From contig CM064426.1 of assembly GCA_032690845.1 (NCBI GenBank), positions 62,224,631-62,288,630 on the forward strand: 64,000 nucleotides of DNA, given 5' to 3'. This stretch comes from Eleusine coracana subsp. coracana (taxonomy: Eukaryota; Streptophyta; Magnoliopsida; Poales; Poaceae). A model generated the notes under the pieces. That model searched no databases, was not told where the DNA came from, and saw nothing but the letters and a program-made list of their open reading frames with translations. Below are positions 11,949-22,738 of the stretch, piece by piece. Each line of letters opens with the position of its first letter. Within the stretch, counting starts at the first letter, position 1. The position numbers and the translations under genes were made by a program.

Positions 11949-12969
11949 TCCTCCCCCTCTTGAAGTGGAGTCGTCCTCGACTCAAGCTCATCCTCTTCTC
12001 CCAAGTATGGTTTCAAATCTGAAATGTTAAAAGTAGGATTAACCCCGAACTCGGGAGGCAACTCAAGTTTATATGCAGTATCATTAATCTTCTCAATTAT
12101 TTTGAAAGAACCATCAGCTCTAGGCATTAATTTAGACTTTTTCAAATCTGGAAATCTATCCTTTCTTAAGTGTAACCATTCTAAATCTCCTACATCAAGT
12201 TTTACTTCTTTTCTACCTTTACTACCAGCAATTTTATACTTGTCATTCATCTTTTCAATGCTAAATCTAGTGGTCTCATGCATTTGCAAAATAAATTCAG
12301 CACGCTCCTTAGCATCAACATGAACTCTCTCATGAATAGGTAGAGGAAGTATATCAAGTGGAGTATGGGGATTAAAACCATACACTACCTTGAAGGGACT
12401 TACCTTGGTAGTAGAATGTGTTGCCTGATTATATGCAAACTCAACATGAGGCAAACATTCTTCCCATTGCTTCAAATTTTTCTTCAAAATACCTCTCAAC
12501 ATAGTATCCAAAGTGCGGTTCATCACCTCAGTTTGTCTATCAGTTTATGGGTGACAAGTTGTAGAAAACAGCAACTTTGTACCCAACTTATTCCAAAGTG
12601 TACACCAAAAGTGACTCAAGAATTTTGCATCATGATTTGAAACAGGTCAGTAATATAACTAGCATCATCAGTCTTATGACATGGTACAAAGTGTGCCATC
12701 TTAGAAAATCTATCCACAACAACAAAAATACTATCACTCCCCCTCTTAGTCCTAGGAAGTCCTAAAACAAAGTCCATAGAAATATCCGCTCTAGGAATAG
12801 AAGGAACAGGAAGTGGCATGTATAAACCATGTGGATTCAAGCGAAACTTAGCTTTTTGACATGTAGTGCAGCGAGCAACAAAACGCTCAACATATTTCCT
12901 CATCCTTGGCCAAAAGAAGTGTGTGGCCAAAATATCCTCCATCTTCTTGACACCAAAATGACCCATCAA
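11633..12969 (-). pseudogene. Integrase of element B, including C-terminal CR-like motif inside the LTR
   Basis: The segment 12969-12616 encodes the zinc-binding H...CTTCQKAK region and the start of the catalytic core (ISMDFVLGLPRTK, first Asp). A 46-bp deletion relative to element C and a D-to-N change remove the SDRD region that holds the second catalytic Asp. A TAA stop replaces Gln in the next block (HP-stop-TD). The frame from 12526 gives NRTLDTMLRG and the chromovirus C-terminal block (WLHLRKDRFPDLKK, FGVNPTFNISDLKPYLGEEDE). It then crosses into the LTR with TRARARRLNLEVGSFL and ends at 11633. In CRM elements this C-terminal CR motif is linked to centromere targeting. Here the protein cannot be made. 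Confidence 0.88.
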
Positions 12970-12987
12970 TCCACCTCCATGCGCCTC

Positions 12988-14235
12988 CTACAATAACAAA
13001 GGACGAACGGAACCAACTGAAATGCATAGGTGGTTAGCTCTAAACAAGAATCCATCAGTTAACACAAATTTGTTCCATGCATGACCCTCTTTACAATGCA
13101 GCAATACATCCTTAAAATCAACATCAGCAGCATATTGTTCTTTAATTGCCTCAAGTCCAAAAATTCTACAATCAAGTTGAGACAATAAAGTATAGCACCT
13201 AGATAAAGCATCAGTGATCACATTATCCTTCCCTTTCTTATGTTTAATAATGTAAGGAAAAGACTTAATAAATTCAATCCATTTAGCATGTCTACGGTTC
13301 AAATTACATTGAGAACGAATATACTTAAGTGATTCATGATCAGAATGAATAATAAATTCTTTGGGCAACAAATAATGACGCCACGTCTCTAAAAAACGTA
13401 CAAGTGCATACAATTTCTTATCATATGTGGAGTAATTCAAAATAGGCCCAGTAATTTTCTTACTAAAGTATGCAACAGATTTACTATCTTGCATCAAAAC
13501 ACCACCAATGCCTATGCCACTAGCATCACATTCAACCTCAAAAATCTTATCAAAATTAGGTAATTGTAGCAACGGTGCATGTGTAAGTTTATCCTTCAAA
13601 GCATCAAAAGACTCATGATGTACCTTACCCCAATGGAAATCAACGCCCTTCTTTGTCAACTCATGCAAAGGTGCAGCAATGGTGCTGAAATCTTTGACAA
13701 AGCGGCGGTAGAAACCTACAAGACCAAGAAAACTCCTCACCTGTGTGATAGTTTTTGGTACAAGCCAGCTCTTTATGGCTTCAATCTTCGCCTCATCCAC
13801 CTCAATTCCCTGTGGAGTTATAACATAGCCAAGAAAAGAGACTCGATCCGTGCAAAAGGTGCACTTCTCAAGGTTACCAAATAAACGTGCATCTCGTAAA
13901 GCATAAAAAACAGCATGCAAATGATTCATATGTTCATCTATTGATTTGCTATAAATCAAGATATCATCAAAGTAAACTACCACAAATTTGCCAATGAAAG
14001 CTCTTAAAACCCCATTCATCAAGCGCATGAAAGTACTAGGTGCATTAGTTAAACCGAAAGGCATTACTAACCACTCATATAACCGGAATTTTAGTTCCTT
14101 TATGCATAAAAGTGTACTTATTACTTCTACCATGGTGTACAGCATCATTATCAAATTCTGAAGGTCTACCCAATAAAAGAGAACATGCTTGCATGGGTAC
14201 GACATCACAATCAATAGAATCCACATAAGAACCAA
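12988..14235 (-). pseudogene. Reverse transcriptase-RNase H of element B, N-terminus deleted
   Basis: A 415-codon open frame. It starts in fused protease-linker sequence and, after the deletion junction near 14090, enters RT at FRLYEWLVMPFGLTNAP. The catalytic YFDD motif (VVYFDDILIYS) is intact, followed by FLGYVITPQGIEVDEAKI and the RNase H domain (FEVECDASGIGIGGVL, ending near KGKDNVITDALSR). The deletion corresponds to 39358-40111 of element C. It removes RT fingers and upstream palm, so the enzyme would be inactive despite a long open frame. Confidence 0.92.
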
Positions 14236-14293
14236 TGGAAAAAGGAACTCTGCAAGTTTGTATTACCTTAGCTTTTCTAGAGTCGTCTAACCA

Positions 14294-15868
14294 CTAAATG
14301 TAGTACGGATGTGGATGTGGGCGTGTGGTCAAAGCAAGCTTGTTGACCACATCAGAACTCACCAAGTTATCGCAGCTCCCTCTATCAATGATGACACGTG
14401 CTCGGCAGTTCTTGATGACGAAGAAAATCTGGAACAAGTTGTGGTGCTGCATCGTCTCGGGCTGATGAACTTGTGTGCTAAGAACACGCTGAACAATAAT
14501 GTTCATGTATCCTGTGGTGTCTTCACCTCCAAGGACGAGGTCACTGCTAGTGGCAGCGGCGTCGTCCTCCTCATCCTCCACATTGGAGGTGCTCATGTAA
14601 CCGCCATCGTCTGTCGCCACATATGTCCGCCTACTTGGACAATCTTTCTGCACATGACCAAGTCCATGGCAGCAGTGACACTGAATCCCTTTAGTGCGCC
14701 CCGTCGAAGCAACATAGGAGACACTACTAGCTGGTACCAACACAGAATTTTTACCTGAGCGCAAAGAAGGTGTAGGGGCTGATCTTGGTGCTGCAGAAAC
14801 AACACTGATGCCCTTGGTAGCTACTGGTGGAGGCGGCCGAAAAGATGGCTTGGGCAGCCCCGAAGTCCCCATCGGCCGTGGAGAGTAGAAGTTCTTGGAC
14901 TTGTTGTACTCCTCAAAAGCCTGGAAAAGTCCCTGCGATTCTTTCTCTGCAAGCATAGCATACTAGAAACACTGGTTGACGGTATAATATTCTTTAAAAT
15001 AAAGGATGTCCTGAATTTCTTTTCTCAAACCAGAATAAAAGTGGCAAATCTGATCCTCTAGTTTTTCAACTACAACACAACGAATCAAACCCTTCTGAAG
15101 CTCACTAAAGTACTCCTGAACAGTTTTATCTCCTTGTTCTAAACGCTGTAGTTTATTACGAATCTCTCTATAAAAAGGAGGAACAAAATGATCACGCATT
15201 GCTATCTTAAGTTCTTCCCAAGTAATAGGCAAATCAGTTTCAGCAGCTAGACCACTCCACCAAACAATAGCAAAATCCTTAAACTCACTAGTGTCTTGTC
15301 TAACTCTATGTTGTTCAGGAATAAGGTGGGCATTAAATTTTTGTTCTACAGTCATGTCCCAATCAAGATAAACATCACCATCATACTGACTTGAAAACGA
15401 AGGAATTGAAAACTTAATTTTAGCATACAGGTCATCTGAAGCATAGTTATCGTGTGGATGACGATTGTAGTTATGAAAACCACCCATACCTCGAGTATTA
15501 TGTTGCAAACGACGTCGTAATCTTGCGGTCCGTGTAGCTGACCTATTCACGGTGCCATCAGCCTTATACACCGTGTCTTCATCATGGTCGTCTTAAACGT
15601 CGTTGTTGTTGTTATTGGTGTTCATATCATTGGTCTTGGGAGCGGTCTCCAATGCGATAACCTGATCGGTTAACTTAGAGACCCGCTTCTCCAACCGCTC
15701 GATGCTTTCTCCAACGTGAAGCTTGCTGACCGCATCAGTAACAGCTCTGGTGATCGTCTCTGTCAAATCACTCTAACCAGCCTACAAAGCCTTCTGGAGC
15801 TGCTCTTGGCTCACGCACTCAACAAATTGTGCAGGTGAAGCCACCTCTCCGTCGTCATTTCCTGCCAT
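14294..15868 (-). pseudogene. Gag-protease of element B
   Basis: The start codon at 15868 gives MAGNDDGEVASP, followed by a predicted coiled region. In-frame stops occur soon after (a QKAL-stop, and one in the NNNNDV segment). The segment 15571-14963 holds the retrotransposon gag domain (LDWDMTVEQKFNAH, IVWWSGLAAE, TWEELKIAMRDHFVP, YREIRNKLQRLEQG). The segment 14956-14294 holds a CCHC zinc knuckle (CHCCHGLGHVQKDC) and the retropepsin active site, mutated to DRGSCDN where element C reads DGGSCNN. Gag forms the capsid and binds RNA; protease would mature the polyprotein. Non-functional. Confidence 0.9.
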
Positions 15869-17118
15869 CACAAACACCAAAACAGGAAACAAACAGTGAA
15901 GGTTATCTCTACAAAACAGCTACGTAGTGGTGCCTCTCAACACAGCAAAAGGAAACTCCTTACAAAGCACTTACAAAGTTCTGAAAAGCAAAGCAAAGGA
16001 TATCAGGAAGGTGTGTTTCACAATTACAAGGGTCACAAAATAATCTATGTGCTATCCAGAAGAAATATGTAGAGCTAGGAAGGCCAAATATATATATGTG
16101 AGTGGCACACAAATCAAAAATAGATAGTAAAGCTGAATAAGTGCCCAAATAACTTGTCCCTAGTTGTTGGTCTAATTATGTCCTAGAACAGTAGTGATAT
16201 CAAAGTAGAAACAATGAGACAAAGGCATAGAGGCGATAACAGGGGGCTAAGTGCAAAACAGCCAAATCCAAAAATTTCATGGGGCTAGATGTAGCACTAG
16301 TAGAAATTTCAAATTTCTTTTTTTATTATTTTATTTTTTTGATATTTTTTTCCAACTCGCTAACAATGGGGGAGAATCCACATAAAATTTCAGCTCAAAC
16401 AGAGGTAGGATGTGGCCTACAGCAAATCTTGAAGTTTCAGAAAACGTCAGGTTTCAACTTGAATGAATTTTTTCTTTATCTTTCCGATTTTTTTTTAATT
16501 TTTCGACGAGGGCACACAGGGCATGGCCGAGTGTGGGTATGCTCAACTTTGAGTCAAAAATCTCCTGTAAAAATTTAAGCCAAAATGGACAACCAAGTGA
16601 AAAGTTATGCCTGTGTTATCAAGGGGGGTCGGAGTCGGTTTTCAAGAAACCCGAGGCGAAACCCAGGTCGGGTTAGGGGTCGGGTTTGGGGTCGGGTTTG
16701 GAATCGGGTAGGATTTGTTTTTGGCGGTGTGGAGGCAGTGGAAAGTGGAATATGTGGTATTGGTCCGAGGTGTTGACGGTGGGTTTAGGGTGGGATTAGG
16801 CTAGGTGTGTCGATCAATCAACCCTAGCACAAAAAGCTGACAAAACAGAGGATGGTGAAGGGGATGACGGCTAGGGTTGCAAGGGAAAACACTACTGATG
16901 ACAAAAACACAAACTAAACCAGCGACTAAATAAGAACTAGGGCACCAACTCAACACTACGGACACTAATATTAAAATATGCAAAGGCTAAACACGTGGTT
17001 ATAGGCGGGGGGGGGAATTTTTTTGTGGGCTTTTCTATGGACGATAGGATGAACACAAAACAAAACTAACTAAGAGTAGTGCGAACCTGACGGTGCACCT
17101 GAAGCTATGATTACCACT
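15869..17118 (-). other. 5' untranslated leader and degenerate primer-binding site of element B
   Basis: About 1.25 kb between the 5' LTR and gag, homologous to 41891-43122 in element C. Next to the LTR the minus strand reads AGTGGTAATCATAGCTTC, a mutated form of the tRNA-iMet primer site (TGGTATCAGAGC) that is intact in element C. The leader contains T-rich tracts (16310-16350, 16480-16500) and GGGTCGGGTTTGG-type repeats at 16670-16710. The open frames here are not convincing. Confidence 0.8.
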
Positions 17119-18040
17119 TGATGTGAACAAGGGTTCCCGATCTTCCAAAAGGTTCTGGATATGTTGAATTGGTCGAAGGCGACACACAAATTGATCCGGC
17201 TTCAGAACAGCACGTTCTAAACCCCGCAATCATAGCACGATGTCTCCTTTGGTTATCAACCATTCTAAAACAATTGACCTCACCGAGAAGGCTAATTACT
17301 GCCTGCGAATCAAGAACACAAGCAAGAACAAAGAAGAATGCAACACAATTGCAGATGTATTATGAATCTCACGAAGTTGGGGTCTCACAAACTATGATGA
17401 CGGCAAAACTATTATAAACAGAATAATCTAAGCAAAACCCAAACCCTAATGGTGCAGCGGCAGCTGTATATGAAGACCATAGGATCGTGCAAGACCCTCT
17501 GGACGCGCCCCTAATTGGGCTCAACTAGATACAAAGCCCAAAGGCCAAAAACAGGCGACATAGCACCAAAATAGATTCTAGGCCCTCTCTTGTTTCAATG
17601 ATTTCCGAAGACTCTGGATGAATTTTTATATGAGACTGGTGGCATTGGAAAGGTCTTCTTCACATCTTTCCATGCATATGTAGAACGTCCAAATCCGAGT
17701 CCATATGTGTCCTGGCTATCCGTTTTAGTGCAGACTGGTCCTGGGCCCCGAAACAGACTCAAAATCGGTTTTGGTTGGGCCTCCACCTTGGCTTCCACGT
17801 GCTTGCTGGTCCTCCACATCTCCAAGTCCTTCTCCCATCATCTCCTGGTCCTCTCCATGGTTCCTAATTACAATATAATTATTAGGTAGCAAACCATTCT
17901 TAAAAGTGACATATGATGAAGAACGTCGAAACAAACTCACCTCTAAATTTAGTCATCTTGCACGAGCTCTAGTCATTGGACCTTGTAAGTCCAGAATTGG
18001 AGGAGTGTTGCATGTATCCTTAGGAGTGATGTCCTCATCA
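17119..18040 (-). repeat. 5' LTR of CRM-like element B
   Basis: Pairs with 11027-11948 and has the same length. It carries the LTR-encoded polyprotein tail as an open frame (17940-17725). Confidence 0.95.
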
Positions 18041-18045
18041 GTACG

Positions 18046-19960
18046 ACAGTAGCCAAAGGAGTTTTGAATGTTGAACTTACTATCGGCAGCCAAAAATTGC
18101 TGGTCACATTTTTTCTCATTGATGGAAAGGGGACCTACAGCCTTTTACTGGAACGTTTTGGATACATGCAAATTTTTATGTTCCATCGACACTGCACCAG
18201 TCACATATCCAGTGGATTGGCGATCGAGTTGAGGTAATCCTGGCCGATGAAACCGTCAATGTCTCATCGACTGATTTGGTACCATGCCATGCAGATGATA
18301 TGGAGTGTTTGTTTGGCAAGATTTGGGACGGAGATTACAACAAGATTGCTACTCACGGTCTCGAGGTGGTGGACCAGTCAAATTCAAAATTGTTTCTCTG
18401 ACAGGCACCCCAATGGAATTGTAGAAGATGGCAAACTGGGAAAAGGATTTATGTCGGCCGATGAGTTACAGGAAGTCGATATAGGAGACAGTAATAAGCC
18501 CAAACCAACATTTATTAGTAAGAAATTAGATGAAAATATTAAGGCTGATTTAATAATGTTGTTGAAGGAGTACTGGGATTGTTTTGCTTGGGATTATTCT
18601 GAGATGCCTAGACTTAGCCGATCAATTGTTGAGCATCGACTTCCCACTAAACCTAGATATCGACCATTCAAGCAACCGCCAAGGAGTACAGATCCGAAGA
18701 TTTATGATGATATCAAGGCTGAGATCACTAGATTATATGATGCTAAGTTTATCAGGCCTTGCCGATATCCATAGTGGGTTTCGAATATTGTACGCGTGTA
18801 CAAGGAGAGTGGACAGTTGAGGGTGTGTATCGATTTCAGACTGTTAAATAAAGCCACGCCAAAAGTTTATTATCCAATGCTGATTACAGATCTTCTAGTT
18901 GATGCTGCAGCTAGACATAAGATTGTTAGTTTTATGGATGGCAATGCTGGTTATAATCAGATTTTTATGGTAGAAGAAGATATACCGAGGACTGGTTTCA
19001 GGTGTCTAGGGGCTATTGGATTATATGAATGGCTTGTTATGACATTTGGATTGAAGAATGCTGGAGCCATATATCAAAGGGCCATGAATTATATTTTCCA
19101 TGACTTGATTGGCAAGTTAGTGAAATTTGTATTGATGATGTTGTGGTCAAATCCAAGAGGATAGAGGATCATGTAGCGAATTTGTGGGAAGTACTTGAAA
19201 AGACTAGAAGGTATGGATTAAAAATGAATCTTAAAAAGTGTGGTTTTGGTGTATTGGCCGGTCAGTTTCTGGGTTTTATCGTGCATGAACGAGGGATCAA
19301 AATTGGCGCTAAAAGTATTAAAGTTGTTAATGATATCAAGCCTCCTACCAACAAGACAGAGCTACAATCTTTGATTGGCAAAGTTAATTTTATTAGGAGG
19401 ATCATATCCAATTTGTCGGGAAGGATAGATGTGTTTACTCCGTTATTAAAGCTGAAGGCCAATCAGAAGTTCATATGGCAACCTGAACATCAAAAAGCTC
19501 TAGATGATACTAAAAGGTATCTGATCATGCCTCCTGTATTGGTGCTACCAAGAGAAGGGTTGCCCTTTAAGCTATACCTTGTTGTGGATAAAAAGTCCAT
19601 TGGATCGACTTTGATTCAAGAACAAGACGACAAGGAGAGAGTCGTTTTCTATTTAAGTCGAAGATTGATTGATGCTAAAACTAGGTACACTGAGATTCAA
19701 AAGTTGTGCTTATGTTTATATTTCTCATGTGTGAAGTTCATGCATTATCTGTTATCGACCAAATGTGTGGTGGTTTGCAAAGCCGATGTCATCAAATATA
19801 TGCTATCTGCTCCTATGTTGAAAGGGAGGATTGGTAAGTGGATGCTTGCTCTAGCCGAATATGATCTGACTTATGAGTCTGCCAAGGCGGTCAAGGGTCA
19901 GATTCTGGCTGATTTGGTTGTTGAACATTGTGGATCAAATATTTCGATGGTGGAGCTGAT
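18046..19960 (+). pseudogene. Tat gypsy protease end, reverse transcriptase and RNase H
   Basis: Resumes the Tat polyprotein after the GTACG duplication with a GVLNVELTIGSQKL-type protease tail. RT begins near 18550 (ADLIMLLKEYWDCFAWDYSEMP). It continues with SGQLRVCIDFRLLNKATPK, FMDGNAGYNQI and LYEWLVMTFGLKNAGA. The catalytic motif region (about 19125-19150) is frameshifted, and in its own frame it reads CIDD instead of YIDD. RNase H follows at about 19510-19960 (PFKLYLVVDKKSIGSTL, RYTEIQKLCLCLYF, ALAEYDLTYESAKAVKGQ). Stop codons at 18774 and elsewhere break the frame. It would copy element RNA into DNA, but is inactive here. Confidence 0.9.
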
Positions 19961-20520
19961 ACCATGGTTGCTGTTTTTCGATGATATCATGTCGCCCCAG
20001 GGGGGGGCAAGATTTGAGTTTGCTTTGCTATGGAGGTATCAACTAACAATCAAGTTGAGTATAGAGTTGTTCTCAAGGGTCTGCAAATTTTACGAGAAGC
20101 TGGGGTTGATTTCATCAAGATCATTGGTGATTCGTTGTTGGTACTCGGGTAGTTAGCAGGAAATTTTGAATGCAGAGATGATATTCTGAGGTTGTTTTAT
20201 GCCGAGTGTCAGGTTGTAATACGAAGCTTCAAGGCGATGAGTTTCAAGCATATCCCGAGGGAACAAAATATGAAGGCAAATGATTTAGCATAGAAGGCAT
20301 CTGGATATCAACTTAATACTGATGGTACGATTATTGAAATTGTCGATGTCGATGAAGCCAAGCAAGCCAGTGTCGATAAGGTTGATGTCGATCAAGCTGG
20401 ACAAGCTGATGTCGATAAGATCAATGTCAATGAAGAATATTGGAGAACCAAGATAATGCAGTACCTCAAAGATCCAGTGCAGCGCACTCCTCGCAAAATC
20501 AGATACATGGCATTGAGGTA
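19961..20520 (+). pseudogene. Second, archaeal-type RNase H domain and linker of the Tat element
   Basis: After FFDDIMSPQ a poly-G slip shifts the frame. The sequence then reads NNQVEYRVVLKGLQILREAG, IKIIGDSLLVLG, and (after a stop) ECRDDILRLFYAEC and HIPREQNMKANDLA. The order NxxEYxA/V...GDSxLV...HIPRxxNxxADxLA is that of the archaeal-like RNase H found next to the usual one in Tat/Ogre elements. A linker rich in VDVDEAK/VDKVDVD repeats follows (20335-20440) before the integrase. Confidence 0.8.
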
Positions 20521-20589
20521 AGTTTTATTGGAGGAAAAGCTTTATTATCGGACGGTTGATGGTGTATTATTAAATGTTTGAATCAAGAA

Positions 20590-21700
20590 GAAGCCAAGGT
20601 AGTTATGTGCAAAGTCCATGAAGGGATTTGTGGTATATATCAATCGGCACATAAGATGAGATGGTTTTTAAAAAGATCTGGGTATTTTGGCCAAGTATGC
20701 TAGAAGATTGCTTCAAGTTTTACAAGGGGTGTCAAGATTGCCAGAAATTTTGAGCAATTTAGAGGGCACCAACTTCAGCTATGAATCTGATTATTAAGCC
20801 CTGGCCGTTTAGAGGATGGGGTATTGATATGATTGGCCAAATTTATCCAGCATCAAGCAAAGGTCACAATTATATTTTGGCGATGACAGATTATTTCACA
20901 AAGTTGGTTGAAGCAGTGTCGTTGAAGAATGTGACAACTAACAATGTGATCAACTTTGTGAAGGAGCATATTATTTATAGGTTTGGTGTGCCGTAGACTA
21001 TTACTACTGACCAGGATTCTGTATTTACTTCAAAAGAATTTCAAAGCATTGCCAATAGCATGGGGATCAAGTTATTGAAATCATCGCCTTATTATGCTCA
21101 AGCCAATGGTCAGGCAGAAGCATCTAACAAGAGTTTGATCAAGCTTATCAAAAGGAAGATTGACAAGCAACCTATGAAGTGGCATACGACAATGGCTGAG
21201 TCACTATGGGCCTACAGAATGGCGTGTCATGGGTCTATAAAGGTATCACCGTATCAGTTAATTTATGGACATGAAGCAGTTTTGCCATCAAAAACAAATT
21301 TGGGGTCCAGAAGAATAGAGTTGCAAGATCAATTATCAGCCGAGGAATATAGACAGGTTATGTTTGATGAGTTAGAAGATGTTGTACAACATCAGATGAT
21401 GGCCCTGGAGAGAATTCAAGAGAACAAAGCTCGTGTGGCTAGATTTTACAACAAAAAGGTGGTGCCCAAGAGTTTTGTAGAAGGTGACCCTGTCTGGAAG
21501 TTAATTATGTCCATCGGGGCTAGACATAGTCGATTTCGGAAATGGTCTCCAACTTGGGAACGTCCATTTAAAGTGAGCTGATGTGCGCCCGGTAATGCAT
21601 ATTTGTTACAAGGATTAGATGGAGAAGAGTTTGGGAGAGCAATTAATGGTAAATATTTAAAGAGGTATCATCCAAGCATTTGGATTGGCTCATAATCTCG
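20590..21700 (+). pseudogene. Tat gypsy integrase
   Basis: The zinc-binding part is at 20600-20760 (VHEGICG, HKMRW, then frameshifted into CFKFYKGCQDCQKF). The core contains WPFRGWGIDMIGQI (first Asp), TITTDQDSVFTS (second Asp, just after a TAG stop at 20994) and ANGQAEASNKSLIKLIK (Glu region). The C-terminal part at 21300-21580 includes ARVARFYNKKVVPKSF and RKWSPTWERPFKV, then a TGA stop and a tail ending LKRYHPSIW. It would insert the element DNA into the host genome; it is inactivated by stops and a frameshift. Confidence 0.9.
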
Positions 21701-22738
21701 AATGCTTGATCATGGCCGATATGGGAGTATTGTCCTTAGAAGAAAGAATAATAATAAATAAATTGAACTGAAGAAGAGAAGGATGAGTGTTTTACAGCCA
21801 ATGTGCACACATCTACTTCAGATGGCCGATATCATAAATATCACCCTTAGCGGAAAATATAGAGGAGAAAACACAGCATGCAAGACAAAATTTAGTACAT
21901 TTATAGAACAAAGGAAGCTTCCATTGATTATAGATGGTCGACGTTAAAGATGAAAAACGAGCTCAAGACCCAGTTTCGGCGGAAACCTATTCTTCTATGA
22001 CAGCTAGGGGATGAAGATGTAATTATTAGTATCCCAAGCGCATGGAGGGAGGTACATATGAGAAGAAAAATGCATTGGCAACTTCCTCTGATTCTCCTTC
22101 GAGGATAGCAGTGTCATCAGACATTACCCATCGGACAAGAGGGAGAGAGGGTCGCGCCATGGATGCCATTCTTGACACCCGTTTCGAGAGTAGAATATCC
22201 AACGGGTTGGCTTCTGGGCAGGATGAGCTGCAGACTTTGGATTGAAAGGAGGACTCTGGGGGCAAGGGAGGTGAAGAGTACTCGCCATAAGATATTCAGT
22301 AGATTGGGAGATAGATGGTACTTTTCTATCAAAGCTCTCAACAAGAGTGCCATGATTGATGGAGGTAAGCAAGACGAAGAAAAGGGGTTGGCGGAAGGAG
22401 CTATTTATAAGGTCTAGATTTGGCCTTTTGGGAATCCAGATGTCGCTTCCTTAAAAGTATACGAATCAATAAGGCTTGGGCAGGAACCTGAGGGGAAGGG
22501 ATAAGCACGAGGATCGTCAAAAAGTACAATAGCAGTCGAGACATCGTAGGAACGACAGGCCATATTTAAAGGCCACGAGTGGTTGGGTGGTGGATTGAAT
22601 GCATGATTTAATGAATGGATGTCTTCTGATTGCCTGCATTTACTAGATCATGAAGCGGCAGAGTGGTAAAGGTGCGTGGAAACGAGGAGATAGAATCCGG
22701 CACATGAAAGATTTCACACCCCAGACTCGGGGGGCATG
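21700..22738 (+). other. Tat element 3' untranslated region and polypurine tract
   Basis: About 1 kb between integrase and the right LTR. Several short overlapping frames on both strands at 22026-22417 show no recognised domain. Some Tat-lineage elements carry extra, sometimes antisense, ORFs in this position, but I cannot support one here. The polypurine tract is at 22724-22735. Confidence 0.6.

Larger units (their letters stand above)
11027..18040 (-). mobile_element. CRM-like Ty3/gypsy retrotransposon (element B), nested in the Tat element
   Basis: A complete 7014-bp element. Both LTRs are 922 bp (11027-11948 and 17119-18040), with TGATG...CATCA termini and a perfect target duplication GTACG (11022-11026 and 18041-18045). 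Transcription is on the minus strand, so the right LTR is 5'. The LTR start on that strand (TGATGAGGACATC), the single gag-pol frame and a polyprotein C-terminus that continues into the 3' LTR with TRARARRLNLEV are features of the centromeric CRM chromovirus lineage. The element is defective: it has an early gag stop, a 754-bp deletion removing the protease-RT junction, a 46-bp deletion in integrase, and nonsense codons. Element C (36313-44042) is the same family. The lineage assignment is from motif memory and needs a tree. Confidence 0.9.

Noticed and set aside
12988..14235. A 415-codon open frame taken as an intact gene
   Set aside because: It is a deletion fusion of protease-linker and RT/RNase H in a retrotransposon. 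The RT N-terminal half is missing.
16640..16720. GGGTCGGGTTTGG repeats as telomere-like DNA
   Set aside because: Irregular and short, present in both CRM-like leaders (also near 42680), so it is part of the element.
22026..22417. Overlapping ORFs before the Tat 3' LTR as extra retrotransposon genes
   Set aside because: Frames are open on both strands without conserved motifs. Extra ORFs occur in some Tat elements but nothing here supports one.
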